Assembly: GCA_937925815.1 (NCBI GenBank)
Contig: CALAMQ010000077.1
Span: 1 to 35,860 of the forward strand
Direction: 5' to 3'
Length of the DNA stretch: 35,860 bases
DNA from: an uncultured Granulosicoccaceae bacterium
GTDB taxonomy: Bacteria; Pseudomonadota; Gammaproteobacteria; CALCKW01
In this document: in pieces, positions 16,970 through 24,562 of the stretch
Layout: every line of letters starts with the position of its first letter
Numbering within the stretch: the stretch's first letter is position 1
Notes under the pieces: generated by a model
Database searches by the model: none
Told to the model about the DNA's origin: nothing
The model's input: the letters and a program-made list of their open reading frames with translations, nothing else
Position numbers and translations under genes: made by a program

Positions 16970-19069
16970 GTGCTCGACGCCTTGTTGCAAGATCTCGGCG
17001 ACGGCGCGCGCGAGGTGCTCGGCAGTGCGCTGTCGCACGCGTGGCCAATTCACTTGCGAGAGCTCGCGGCGAGTCCGGTCAAAGCCGCCATCATTTTGCA
17101 GCGTCTTGGCGCAGACACGGAGACACGGTTAAGCGCCTTACTTGCCCCTGGCGCGGCACTGGGTGGATTGCCGATTGACCAGGTCGAACGCGAATACGGT
17201 GCGGCGGTTGCCGGCTTGGTGCGCAATGCGCGCTGGATGGACAGCTTCGCAGAGGCGGCTGGCGAAGTGCCGCCCTCGAGCGACGCCGATCGCTCCGAGA
17301 CCATTCGCCGTATGCTGCTCACCACCGTTGATGACGTGCGCGCGGTGTTGGTCAAACTTGTTTTCCAATTGAGTCAATTGCAACGCCTGCAAGAGACCCC
17401 CGGTGCTGACCCAGGCCGGGTCGCGCGCGAGACTCTCGACATTTACGCGCCGCTCGCCAACCGCCTGGGGGTGGCACAGCTCAAGTGGGCCATGGAGGAC
17501 CTCGCGTTTCGCGAGTGTGAGCCGGACGCCTATAAGCGCGTCGCGCGCGCACTCGAAGAGCGGCGTACCGACCGCGAGCAATACGTCGAGGACTTTGTGG
17601 TGCGCCTGCGCGGGCTGCTCACGCAATCGGATTTTAACAACGCGCACGTCTCTGGCCGCGCTAAACACCTCTACAGCATTTGGCGCAAAATGGTGCGCAA
17701 GCGCCTTGAGTTTGATCAGCTCTTTGATGTGAGGGCGGTGCGTGTGCTGGTTGATGACGTGCGCGAGTGTTACGCGGTGCTCGGCATCGTACACAACGCT
17801 TGGGCGCCGATTCCGAGTGAATTTGATGACTATATCGCCAACCCCAAAGGCAACGGCTACCGTTCCTTGCACACGGCGGTTGTCGGGCCTTTTGGGCGGC
17901 CTGTGGAAATACAAGTGCGCACCCGCGACATGGACCGTGACGCCGAACTCGGCGTGGCGGCGCACTGGGCGTACAAAGAAGGCGGCGCCTTCGATCAGCG
18001 CTTGCAGCAGAGCATCTCAGTGCTGCGTCAAGTGCTCGACGGCGACGGCGATGTCACACAACTCGCAAGTGAAGCGCTCGGTGAACGGGTCTACGCCTTT
18101 ACGCCAAACGGTGATGTCAAAGACCTGCCGGCCGGCGCGACGCCACTGGATTTCGCCTATTCAGTGCACACCGAAATAGGGCATCGCTGCCGCGGTGCGA
18201 AGGTCAATGGTTCAATCTCCGCGCTCAATCGGCCGCTCGAGACCGGCGACCGCGTTGAGATCATGACCGCGCGGGACGCGCGGCCGAGCCGCAATTGGCT
18301 GTCGCGGGAGTTGGGTTACCTTGCAAGCACGCGTTCTCGCGCCAAAGTACGCGCGTGGTTCAACGCCCGTGATTTTGATGAAAACCTCGCCGAGGGACGC
18401 ACCATCATTGAGGCTGAACTGCGCCGGCAGAACGCGCACGGTATCCGCGCTGAAGATCTCGTCATACCGTTGCGCGCCGACAGCTTGGACGCCTTGTGTG
18501 TTGCGCTTGGCCGTGGCTCCGTTGGTTTCTCGCAATTGAACGGCGCGATTGAAACCTTGCGCAAGCCTGTGCGCACGCAGCCGTTGTTCAAAGCCAGCCA
18601 GCTGCCAAAGCCCAGAACCGGCGAGATCAGCGTGCGCGGTGTTGGTCAGTTGTTGACCCGTATCGCACCGTGTTGCAGCCCGGTGCCGTTTGACGAGATC
18701 GTTGGGTTTATCACGCGCGGCAAAGGTGTCACGGTGCACCGCGCCGACTGCAACAACGTGGTGAACCTGTCTGACGCTGAGACCCAGCGGCTGATTGAAG
18801 TGGACTGGGGCACTGAGAAGCTCGGACGTTACACCGCGCGGCTGCGGGTTGAGGCCTGGGACCGCAACGGCTTGTTGCGTGACGTCTCGGCGGTGTTCTC
18901 CAATGTGCAAATTGGCGTGTCATCAATGAAGCTCGACACCGATCCCGTGGAAAACATCACCGTGATACACCTCAGCTGTGACGTGCCTGATGGTAAAGCC
19001 CTGAATTCCGCGATGACACGCCTGCATCAAGTGCCCAATGTGATCGACGTGCGGCGGGAGGTGAGCTGA
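16970..19069 (+). CDS. relA: GTP pyrophosphokinase RelA
   Basis: This protein makes (p)ppGpp in the stringent response. From the GTG at 16970 it has 699 residues: an HD-like N-terminal region, a synthetase domain (about 200-340: SGRAKHLYSIWRKM, FDQLFDVRAVRVLVDD, NPKGNGYRSLHTAV, EIQVRT, AELGVAAHWAYKEG), a TGS domain (about 370-430), a Cys/His region (RIAPCCSPVPFDEI, HRADCNNV) and a C-terminal ACT domain. The hydrolase HD motif is absent: the place where SpoT-type proteins have HDVVEDT reads LLAPGAALGG, so this is RelA-type, synthetase only. The frame is open upstream to 16904; see the finding on its start. Its stop overlaps the nth start (TGATG). Confidence 0.94.
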   Translation: MLDALLQDLGDGAREVLGSALSHAWPIHLRELAASPVKAAIILQRLGADTETRLSALLAPGAALGGLPIDQVEREYGAAVAGLVRNARWMDSFAEAAGEVPPSSDADRSETIRRMLLTTVDDVRAVLVKLVFQLSQLQRLQETPGADPGRVARETLDIYAPLANRLGVAQLKWAMEDLAFRECEPDAYKRVARALEERRTDREQYVEDFVVRLRGLLTQSDFNNAHVSGRAKHLYSIWRKMVRKRLEFDQLFDVRAVRVLVDDVRECYAVLGIVHNAWAPIPSEFDDYIANPKGNGYRSLHTAVVGPFGRPVEIQVRTRDMDRDAELGVAAHWAYKEGGAFDQRLQQSISVLRQVLDGDGDVTQLASEALGERVYAFTPNGDVKDLPAGATPLDFAYSVHTEIGHRCRGAKVNGSISALNRPLETGDRVEIMTARDARPSRNWLSRELGYLASTRSRAKVRAWFNARDFDENLAEGRTIIEAELRRQNAHGIRAEDLVIPLRADSLDALCVALGRGSVGFSQLNGAIETLRKPVRTQPLFKASQLPKPRTGEISVRGVGQLLTRIAPCCSPVPFDEIVGFITRGKGVTVHRADCNNVVNLSDAETQRLIEVDWGTEKLGRYTARLRVEAWDRNGLLRDVSAVFSNVQIGVSSMKLDTDPVENITVIHLSCDVPDGKALNSAMTRLHQVPNVIDVRREVS

Positions 19070-19722
19070 TGCGCAAAGCCGAACGTGCGGCCTATGTGAT
19101 GGAGACGCTGCAAGCGCACTACCCCGAGACGCCAGTGCCGCTCGACCACAGCAACAACTTCACCTTGCTCGTGGCGGTGCTGCTGTCGGCTCAGTGCACC
19201 GACGCACGGGTCAACACCGTCACCCCGGAATTATTTGCCAATGCCGACAACGCGGCCGACATGACCGCCGTGCCGTTTGAGACCATCGCGCGCATTGTTA
19301 AACCTTGCGGCCTCGCACCGCGAAAAGCGCAGGCCATTGCCACACTGTCTCAGATGTTGGTTGAGTTGCACGGTGGTGAAGTGCCGCAAGATTGGGAAGC
19401 CCTGGAGGCCTTGCCAGGGGTGGGTCACAAGACCGCCTCGGTGGTGATGAGTCAGGGCTTTGGGGTGCCTGCGATGCCGGTTGACACCCACATACACCGC
19501 CTTGCGCAGCGCTGGGGGCTGACCAACGGCCGCAGCGTTGAGCAAACCGAGCGGGACCTCAAAAAGCTCTTTCCCGAAGAGCGTTGGAACGCCTTGCACT
19601 TGCAGATCATTTTCTACGGCCGCGAGCACTGCACCGCGCGCGGCTGCGACGGGACCGTGTGTGAGATCTGCCGCACCTGTTACCCGCGACGCCGAAATCC
19701 CGTCGTCGTTCGCAAGGCCTGA
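19069..19722 (+). CDS. nth: endonuclease III
   Basis: Nth is a DNA glycosylase/AP lyase that removes oxidised pyrimidines. This 217-residue protein has the helix-hairpin-helix LPGVGHKTA (residues 115-123) with catalytic Lys121, and the catalytic Asp139 in AMPVDTHIHRLAQRWGL. Length is normal. The C-terminal iron-sulfur region is unusual: cysteines at 188, 193, 198, 201 and 204 give C-x4-C-x4-C-x2-C-x2-C, not the C-x6-C-x2-C-x5-C of E. coli Nth. The gene overlaps the relA stop, so it is likely cotranscribed with relA. Confidence 0.95.
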   Translation: MRKAERAAYVMETLQAHYPETPVPLDHSNNFTLLVAVLLSAQCTDARVNTVTPELFANADNAADMTAVPFETIARIVKPCGLAPRKAQAIATLSQMLVELHGGEVPQDWEALEALPGVGHKTASVVMSQGFGVPAMPVDTHIHRLAQRWGLTNGRSVEQTERDLKKLFPEERWNALHLQIIFYGREHCTARGCDGTVCEICRTCYPRRRNPVVVRKA

Positions 19723-19727
19723 CGCAA

Positions 19728-19746
19728 CGTTAATTTTCTATTAACG
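19728..19746. repeat. perfect AT-rich inverted repeat after nth
   Basis: CGTTAAT at 19728-19734 pairs with ATTAACG at 19740-19746 across a five-base loop (TTTCT). It lies six bases after the nth stop. It could be a weak transcription end signal or a protein-binding site; there is no T-run after it on either strand. Confidence 0.4.
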
Positions 19747-19779
19747 CGTGTGCACCGTTGGCATATCCGGTGTTGTAAC

Positions 19780-19806
19780 TTGTGACCGCCAAATTCATGC
19801 GATAAT
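19780..19806 (+). promoter_or_regulatory. candidate extended -10 promoter upstream of the sulfotransferase gene
   Basis: TTGTGA at 19780-19785 and GATAAT at 19801-19806 are 15 bases apart, and TGC directly before GATAAT gives an extended -10 box, which tolerates short spacing. The start of the sulfotransferase gene is 135 bp downstream, so the leader would be long. It contains a small hairpin at 19820-19833 (AGCCC, GAGA loop, GGGCT). Confidence 0.35.
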
Positions 19807-19940
19807 GATTTGTCGTGTGAGCCCGAGAGGGCTTGGTCTCGTGCTGGGAGGTAGGACGGGCTAGGCTTTTTGCATTCTCACGCGGACCGCGAAGTGCTGA
19901 GTTGCGCACTGAACCGATTCAATATTAAAGACTGAATACG

Positions 19941-20801
19941 ATGATCAGTGACGCCAAGAAATTGATGCCCAGTTGGGCCAAGCCACATGCCCGCAAGGCG
20001 GTCTTCGGCGCTCGCCATATGAGTTCTTCGCGACGGGCCTTGCCGTCGTTCATTACCATCGGAACACAGAAGGGCGGGACCACAAGCCTGCACGAGTACC
20101 TGTCTCATCACCCGCAGTTACTGGCATCAAGCGCGAAGGAAGTGCATTTTTTCGACAGTGGGCTGAACCCAGAGGTGGACACTTTCGCCGCCGGGGTATC
20201 TTGGTATCGAGCGCACTTCCCACTTGCCGCCAAGATGGGTCCATATCAGCAAGCCTTCGAAACGTCCCCGCTGTATCTCTTCAACCCAGATGTGCCAGCC
20301 CGCATTTCCGCGTTGCTACCCGACGTCAAGCTGATAGTGCTGTTACGCGACCCAGTTGAACGGGCTATCTCCCAGTATTTCCACGAAGTTCGCCACGGCT
20401 TTGAGACCCTGCCAATTCAAGAAGCCTTCGATGCGGAAAAAGCCCGGCTGGCGCCAGCGTTGCTAAAACGCAATTACAAAGACCTGAACTTTATCCACAG
20501 TTCGTACAAAAGCCGCGGTCATTACTGTGAGCAGTTGAAACGTTTCTACGCTTATTTCTCTGCAGATCAGCTGCTGGTACTCGACAGTGCAGCCTTGTTC
20601 TCTGACCCCAACGGCACATTGCAACGCGTGTACGAGTTCATCGGTGTAAACGCTGGGTTCAACTTGGACAATGTGGCACCGAGCAATGTCGGCAAGGACA
20701 AGAAAGACATTGATCCAGCAATATACGACTCACTGCGGGAATACTTTCAACCACGAAATGAAGCGCTCTACGAACTCCTGGGCGAAGATTTCGGTTGGTA
20801 A
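19941..20801 (+). CDS. PAPS-dependent sulfotransferase domain protein
   Basis: This 286-residue protein transfers a sulfuryl group from PAPS to an acceptor. The 5'-phosphosulfate loop is GTQKGGTTSLHEYL (residues 41-54, Lys44), and the 3'-phosphate motif is LIVLLRDPVERAISQY (132-147, Arg137 and Ser145). Between them, KEVHFFD and the ETSPLYLF segment match the heparan-sulfate/carbohydrate sulfotransferase-like bacterial group (Sulfotransfer_1/3). The acceptor is unknown; likely targets are exported polysaccharide, glycolipid or a small metabolite. There are no membrane segments. Base composition looks lower in GC by eye than the neighbouring genes, and it stands alone between two intergenic spaces of over 200 bp, which suggests acquisition by transfer. 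The ATG at 19941 has no strong ribosome site. Confidence 0.9.
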   Translation: MISDAKKLMPSWAKPHARKAVFGARHMSSSRRALPSFITIGTQKGGTTSLHEYLSHHPQLLASSAKEVHFFDSGLNPEVDTFAAGVSWYRAHFPLAAKMGPYQQAFETSPLYLFNPDVPARISALLPDVKLIVLLRDPVERAISQYFHEVRHGFETLPIQEAFDAEKARLAPALLKRNYKDLNFIHSSYKSRGHYCEQLKRFYAYFSADQLLVLDSAALFSDPNGTLQRVYEFIGVNAGFNLDNVAPSNVGKDKKDIDPAIYDSLREYFQPRNEALYELLGEDFGW

Positions 20802-20806
20802 GTTTG

Positions 20807-20841
20807 TGTCACTCTCAGACTTGTGGAGTGAAAGAGTGACA
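20807..20841. repeat. 9-bp inverted repeat just after the sulfotransferase gene
   Basis: TGTCACTCT at 20807-20815 pairs perfectly with AGAGTGACA at 20833-20841 across a 17-base loop. It begins five bases after the stop codon, where a transcript end or processing hairpin is expected. A competing pairing exists between CTTGT in the loop and ACAAG at the far side. No T-run follows directly. Confidence 0.45.
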
Positions 20842-20927
20842 AGTTGTCAGCCATAAAAGACTGTTCTGATTTGTCGCGCACTTAATTGAAATCACCCGAG
20901 AGCTGGTGTCGCTCCGCGTGTTGCACA

Positions 20928-20961
20928 CCGCGAGAATCAATCGCGAGCGCGGCATTTTTTT
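20928..20961 (+). terminator. candidate rho-independent terminator
   Basis: CCGCG at 20928-20932 can pair with CGCGG at 20948-20952, and a run of seven T follows at 20955-20961. The loop is long (15 bases) and contains its own TCGCGA palindrome, so the stem is modest. It would end transcripts reading rightward from the sulfotransferase gene before they enter the antisense strand of the protease gene. Confidence 0.4.
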
Positions 20962-21028
20962 GAAACCGTTGAACGCTGTGGCGTGAACGCACGGGCTTCT
21001 CAGTCAGATGCCTGTCTTGCCTGGATTG

Positions 21029-21538
21029 TCATTGTCCAGTGTGGCGCAGGGTCAGCGTGCCGTCGCGCTGCGTGAGTTCAAGTTGGCCGAGGAAACTCAT
21101 GCCGAGCAGCACGTCGATGCCTTGCATATGCGGGTTGATGCTGGCGTTGACGTCGTACAGCACGATGTCGCCGAGGGCGACGCGCTCGATGCGTGTGTCG
21201 AAGACGGTGATGGTGCCGGCGGCGGTGTTGGCGCGGCTGGCGCGCAAGCGCGCGAGCCCGGCTTGGGCTGCAAGTTCGCTTGAGACCACAACGTCGGTTG
21301 CGCCGGTGTCGAGCAAGAACACCGCATCCGCGCCGTTGATCTTGCCGTTGGCAACAAAATGCCCTGCGCGGTTGCGTTCCAGCGTGACTTCAATTTGGCT
21401 GCCGTCTGTGAGGGTGGCGGGGTTGCGGTTTGGATTTTCGCGGTCGTCAAGGGTGCGCTGAAACACCAACACAAGTAAGCCGCCAACCACAAGCCACGCC
21501 AGCACAATCATCGCAAGTCCAGTGCGCCGGGTGCTCAT
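21029..21538 (-). CDS. membrane-anchored retropepsin-like aspartic protease
   Basis: This 169-residue protein has one N-terminal membrane helix (residues 8-26, LAMIVLAWLVVGGLLVLVF) and a single pepsin-like lobe of clan AA. The catalytic motif is FLLDTGATDVVVSSELA with Asp77, preceded by the flap-like GHFVANGKING and followed by the second psi-strand ending VLLGMSFLGQLEL, where LLGMSFL is the usual landmark. Such TIGR02281-type proteins are common in proteobacteria; they are presumed to work as homodimers in the periplasm, and their substrates are unknown. The ATG overlaps the stop of the upstream YigZ gene (ATGA). Confidence 0.9.
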   Translation of the reverse strand: MSTRRTGLAMIVLAWLVVGGLLVLVFQRTLDDRENPNRNPATLTDGSQIEVTLERNRAGHFVANGKINGADAVFLLDTGATDVVVSSELAAQAGLARLRASRANTAAGTITVFDTRIERVALGDIVLYDVNASINPHMQGIDVLLGMSFLGQLELTQRDGTLTLRHTGQ

Positions 21539-22140
21539 GGGCTGTGCACGCTCAGTTGGCCTGCGCAGGCGTTGTTCAGCGCTGCCATCAGTGGCTCTCG
21601 TACGTCGGCGTCGAGCAGCAGATCGAAATCCACGGTGTCACTGTACCCAACGGTTTCAATGTCCGCCGCGTGGGTGTCGATCAGGTGTCTGGCGGTGGAT
21701 TCGGTGGCGTAGGGGACTGAGAGCTTCAGTGCCACGCGTTCGCGCCACGGGGTGGTTGTGAGCGCGTCGAGCGCCGCGACCAGAGATTGGGTATAGGCGC
21801 GCACCAAACCGCCAGTGCCCAGTTTGGTGCCGCCGAAATAGCGCACGGTGGCGGCGACCACAAAGCCGACGTCACCGTGCTGGAGCACGTTCAACATGGG
21901 TTTGCCCGCGGTGCCGGACGGCTCGCCGTCGTCAGAGCAACCGAGCGCTGTGGTCTGACCGGGCACGCCCGCGATAAAGGCCCAGCACACATGGTTGGCG
22001 TCTGGGTGTTGCGCGCGAAGCGAGGCAATCGTGGCGTGAGCCGCTGTCGTGGTAGGCGCGTGCGCGACTGTGGTCTGAAAGCGCGAGCGTTTGACCTCAG
22101 TGACCACCTCGACCGGTTCGGCAGGGATGCGGCAGTTCAT
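21535..22140 (-). CDS. YigZ/IMPACT family protein (UPF0029)
   Basis: From the ATG at 22140 (MNCRIPAEPVEVVTEV) this is 201 residues, near the E. coli YigZ length; an in-frame start at 22170 adds only ten unlikely residues. The N-terminal domain shows KRSRFQTTVAHA, DANHVCWAF, the core DDGEPSGTAGKPML and VRYFGGTKLGTGGLVRAY, which are the family signature. The C-terminal half is the DUF1949-type domain (LKLSVPYATESTARHLIDTHAAD). Function is unclear; IMPACT in eukaryotes regulates the kinase GCN2, and YigZ may bind nucleic acid or ribosomes. It is the first gene of a pair with the retropepsin-like protease. Confidence 0.93.
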   Translation of the reverse strand: MNCRIPAEPVEVVTEVKRSRFQTTVAHAPTTTAAHATIASLRAQHPDANHVCWAFIAGVPGQTTALGCSDDGEPSGTAGKPMLNVLQHGDVGFVVAATVRYFGGTKLGTGGLVRAYTQSLVAALDALTTTPWRERVALKLSVPYATESTARHLIDTHAADIETVGYSDTVDFDLLLDADVREPLMAALNNACAGQLSVHSP

Positions 22141-22229
22141 GGGCTGAGTGTAGCCCTGTGTGTTGCACAAACCGAGTGAAGACCTCTCTGATCCTCAGGA
22201 TTTGCGGCATGTGTCAGGTAAAAGCACCG

Positions 22230-22285
22230 GCGGCCCATCCTGTGCGGCCCAGCCTAGGCGGCCCCACCTACGCGGCCCGTCCACC
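22230..22285. repeat. 14-bp tandem repeat array A (four units)
   Basis: Four contiguous 14-base units at 22230, 22244, 22258 and 22272 follow GCGGCCC(C/A/G)NCCTNN; for example, unit 3 is GCGGCCCCACCTAC. The array lies between the YigZ start and the hydroxy-acid oxidase stop. A matching array with the same period is at 24633-24682, on the far side of the oxidase/GntR pair. The rest of this roughly 300-bp non-coding stretch (22141-22439) holds an AT-rich block (TTTAAATTTTAAAT near 22308-22321) and the hairpin element described separately. Confidence 0.8.
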
Positions 22286-22338
22286 ACAACAACGGGATTT
22301 GGACCGGTTTAAATTTTAAATGGATCACTGTGTTGTAG

Positions 22339-22415
22339 GTTCGGCTTCAGCCGAACACATGCTTGGAGCACGGCGTGAGGCTTGGGGGCACGTCAGATTG
22401 AAACCCAGCCGGCCC
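22339..22415 (+). repeat. structured intergenic repeat, copy A
   Basis: The element opens with a perfect hairpin, GTTCGGCT (22339-22346), TC, AGCCGAAC (22349-22356), preceded by GTAG. After it come CATGC, a G-rich stretch, TTGAAACC at 22398-22405 and a degenerate copy of the 14-mer (GCCGGCCCCA). Copy B at 24563-24642 has the same order and nearly the same spacing. It resembles REP-type dispersed elements. Confidence 0.75.
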
Positions 22416-22439
22416 CAAAGGCAAATCAGCACGGGTTGA

Positions 22440-23603
22440 TCAATCTCGGCTAAACCGCTCTCGCTCGACGATCATGTCTCGGCTGAGGTCCGTGATGCGC
22501 GAGCATCCCATCAAGCGCATGTCGCGAATGATCTCTTCGCGCAGTTTGAATAACGCGCGCTCCACACCCGGCTGTCCAGCGGCCGCGAGCGGGAAGAGGT
22601 AATAGCGGCCGATGCCCACGGCCTTGGCGCCGAGTGCCAGCGCCTTGAGCACATGGGTGCCGCGCTGGACGCCGCCGTCGATCATCACGTCCAGGCGGTC
22701 GCCGACCGCAGCCACAATCTCTTCCAATTGGTCGAACGCGGTGGTGGAGCCGTCGAGTTGGCGGCCACCGTGGTTGGAGAGCACGATACCGGTGCAGCCG
22801 ATCTCGGCCGCGCGTTTGGCGTCTTCGACGCTCATGACCCCTTTCAAGCAGAACTGCCCATCCCACTCGCGCACCATTTTGGCGACGTCATCCCAGTTGA
22901 GTGACGGGTCGAGCAGCTCGGTGAAGTAGCGCCCGATCGACATCGCGCCACCGCCCATGTCGACGTGGGCGTCGAGCTGCGGCAGGCGAAAGGCTTCGTG
23001 GGTGAGGTAGTTGATGCCCCACTGCGGTTTGAGCGCGAACTCGGCGATGCCACGCAGGTTCAAGCGGAAGGGAATGGAGAAGCCGGTTCTCAGATCGCGC
23101 TCGCGGTTGCCGCCGGTGATTGAATCTACGGTCAGCATCATCACATCGACACCAATCTCCTTGGCGCTTTGCATCATCGCGGTGTTAAGGCCGCGGTCTT
23201 TGTGAAAGTAGAACTGGTAGACCTGCGGATTCTTGTGCCGCGCTTTGAGCGACTCCATGCTCACCGTACCAAGCGAGGACACACCGAACATTGTCCCAAA
23301 TGCCTCGGCAGCTGCGCCGACGGCGTACTCGCCCTGGTGGTGAAACAACCGCTGCAACGCGGTTGGTGAACAGTAAAACGGGATGTCGAGGTCTTGGCCC
23401 ATGATCGAGACCGAGAGGTCAACATCCGACACACCGCGCAAGACATTGGGCACGAGATCAAATCGGTCAAAAGCGCGGGTGTTGTTGCGCATCGTGATTT
23501 CGTCGTCCGCGCCGCCGTCGATGTAATTGAAAATCGGCCCCGGAAGGCGGCGCTTCGCGAGGGCTCTGAAATCGTGGTGGTTATGGCAAGCAGAGAGGCC
23601 CAC
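22440..23603 (-). CDS. FMN-dependent alpha-hydroxy-acid oxidase/dehydrogenase (LldD family)
   Basis: This 387-residue flavoprotein oxidises a 2-hydroxy acid (lactate, glycolate or similar) to the 2-oxo acid. It has the family landmarks in order: FNYIDGGADDEITMRNN (Tyr27), PTALQRLFHHQGE, QVYQFYFHKDR (Tyr132), MLTVDS, LKGVMS (Lys254), SNHGGRQLDG with the catalytic His278 and Arg281, and the phosphate-binding DGGVQRGTHVLKALALGA. Length is that of LldD-type enzymes. The GTG at 23603 has AAGGA seven bases upstream. It is divergent from a FadR-type regulator, the usual context for L-lactate dehydrogenase genes, so lactate is the likeliest substrate, but this is not certain. Structured repeats flank the pair. 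Confidence 0.93.
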   Translation of the reverse strand: MGLSACHNHHDFRALAKRRLPGPIFNYIDGGADDEITMRNNTRAFDRFDLVPNVLRGVSDVDLSVSIMGQDLDIPFYCSPTALQRLFHHQGEYAVGAAAEAFGTMFGVSSLGTVSMESLKARHKNPQVYQFYFHKDRGLNTAMMQSAKEIGVDVMMLTVDSITGGNRERDLRTGFSIPFRLNLRGIAEFALKPQWGINYLTHEAFRLPQLDAHVDMGGGAMSIGRYFTELLDPSLNWDDVAKMVREWDGQFCLKGVMSVEDAKRAAEIGCTGIVLSNHGGRQLDGSTTAFDQLEEIVAAVGDRLDVMIDGGVQRGTHVLKALALGAKAVGIGRYYLFPLAAAGQPGVERALFKLREEIIRDMRLMGCSRITDLSRDMIVERERFSRD

Positions 23604-23628
23604 GGCGCGATCCTTGTTGGCAGTAAAA

Positions 23629-23650
23629 TTGGATCATTTACTATACCATT
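23629..23650. promoter_or_regulatory. candidate operator and promoter between the oxidase and gntR
   Basis: The 110-bp divergent space holds an imperfect inverted repeat, TTGGAT (23629-23634) facing ATACCATT (ending 23650), similar in style to FadR-family TGGT...ACCA sites. On the minus strand, TATAGT (23640-23645) is a good -10 box about 37 bases before the oxidase GTG. Binding here by the adjacent GntR protein would control both genes. Confidence 0.35.
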
Positions 23651-23713
23651 GTTTTTTAGCACGGCCAGGCTAGGCCGTCGCGGGATCGCACGGTCAGGAC
23701 ACAGGGGAAGGCA

Positions 23714-24496
23714 ATGAACCGACAATCAGAGGTGTTTAGACCGGTTGATAACCGCTCGGTGGTGGATGCGGTGGTGCAGCAGATTGAAACGCTGATCCTT
23801 GACGGCGTGTTGCAGCAGGGGATGAAGCTGCCACCGGAGCGTGAGCTGTCCGAGCGCTTTAACGTGTCTCGCGTCAAGCTGCGCGAAGCCTTGCAGCTAT
23901 TGGAACATTCCGGTTTGATCGCCTCGCGGCAAGGGGACGGCACCTACGTCGCACGGCTCACTGGGGATGCGCTGTCACCCGCCATGATTGCGCTCTACGG
24001 GCGGCACGAGCGTGGCTTTGAAGACTACCTCGAATTCCGGCGTGAGATTGAAGCCTTCGCTGCGCGCCTCGCAGCTCAGCGTGCGACGGATGTGGACAAG
24101 GGCCTGCTCGAGGATTGCTTGGCGCGGCAGGCGCAGGCGGTGGCGGACGCCGACCACGCGGCCGCGCTCGCTGAAGACATCCGCTTTCACACCGCTGTGG
24201 TTGCGGCCGCGCACAACTCGATGCTCGTGCACACGACCACGTCGCTCTACGAACTCACCGAGCAAGGGATCATGTATAACCGCCAGGCGATGCGTGGCAG
24301 TCGGGATGCACCGGAACAGTTACTTGTGCAACACCGCGCGATCGTGGAGGCAATTGATACAGGCTCAGCCGGTGACGCGGCCGCAGCTGCCGAAGCGCAC
24401 ATCGACTACGTCGCGCAGGCAGTGCGTGATGCGTTGGCGGCGGCACGCCGCCAGCAAATTGCCGAGGACCGCAGCAGGATTCGCCATGACCGATGA
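23714..24496 (+). CDS. GntR/FadR-family transcriptional regulator (FCD domain)
   Basis: This 260-residue regulator has an N-terminal winged helix-turn-helix (residues 15-80: VVQQIETLILDG, KLPPERELSERFNVSRVKLREAL, GLIASRQGDGTYV) and a C-terminal all-helical FCD effector domain. The FCD metal/ligand residues can be seen: FRREIEAF, DIRFHTAV, QHRAIVEAI and AEAHIDYV. The KLPPERELS and SR-REAL wing pattern is that of the PdhR/LldR branch, which respond to pyruvate, lactate or related acids. It is divergent from the hydroxy-acid oxidase gene and probably regulates it and itself. The ATG is at 23714. Confidence 0.93.
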   Translation: MNRQSEVFRPVDNRSVVDAVVQQIETLILDGVLQQGMKLPPERELSERFNVSRVKLREALQLLEHSGLIASRQGDGTYVARLTGDALSPAMIALYGRHERGFEDYLEFRREIEAFAARLAAQRATDVDKGLLEDCLARQAQAVADADHAAALAEDIRFHTAVVAAAHNSMLVHTTTSLYELTEQGIMYNRQAMRGSRDAPEQLLVQHRAIVEAIDTGSAGDAAAAAEAHIDYVAQAVRDALAAARRQQIAEDRSRIRHDR

Positions 24497-24562
24497 CGCG
24501 TTGGTCCGGCCGAGGGTTCGATGTTGATCAGGCTGTGGGTCTGACTGTAGGTTCGACTGGAG

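Noticed and set aside
17138-18910. Long minus-strand frames opposite relA
   Set aside because: Shadows of the relA reading frame, whose domains are certain.
16970-19069. Bifunctional SpoT-type enzyme
   Set aside because: The HD hydrolase residues (HDVVEDT region) are missing, and the layout with nth downstream does not match spoT neighbours.
19820-19833. Riboswitch or structured RNA in the leader of the sulfotransferase gene
   Set aside because: Only a five-pair stem with a GAGA loop can be seen; no consensus of a known riboswitch class was recognised.
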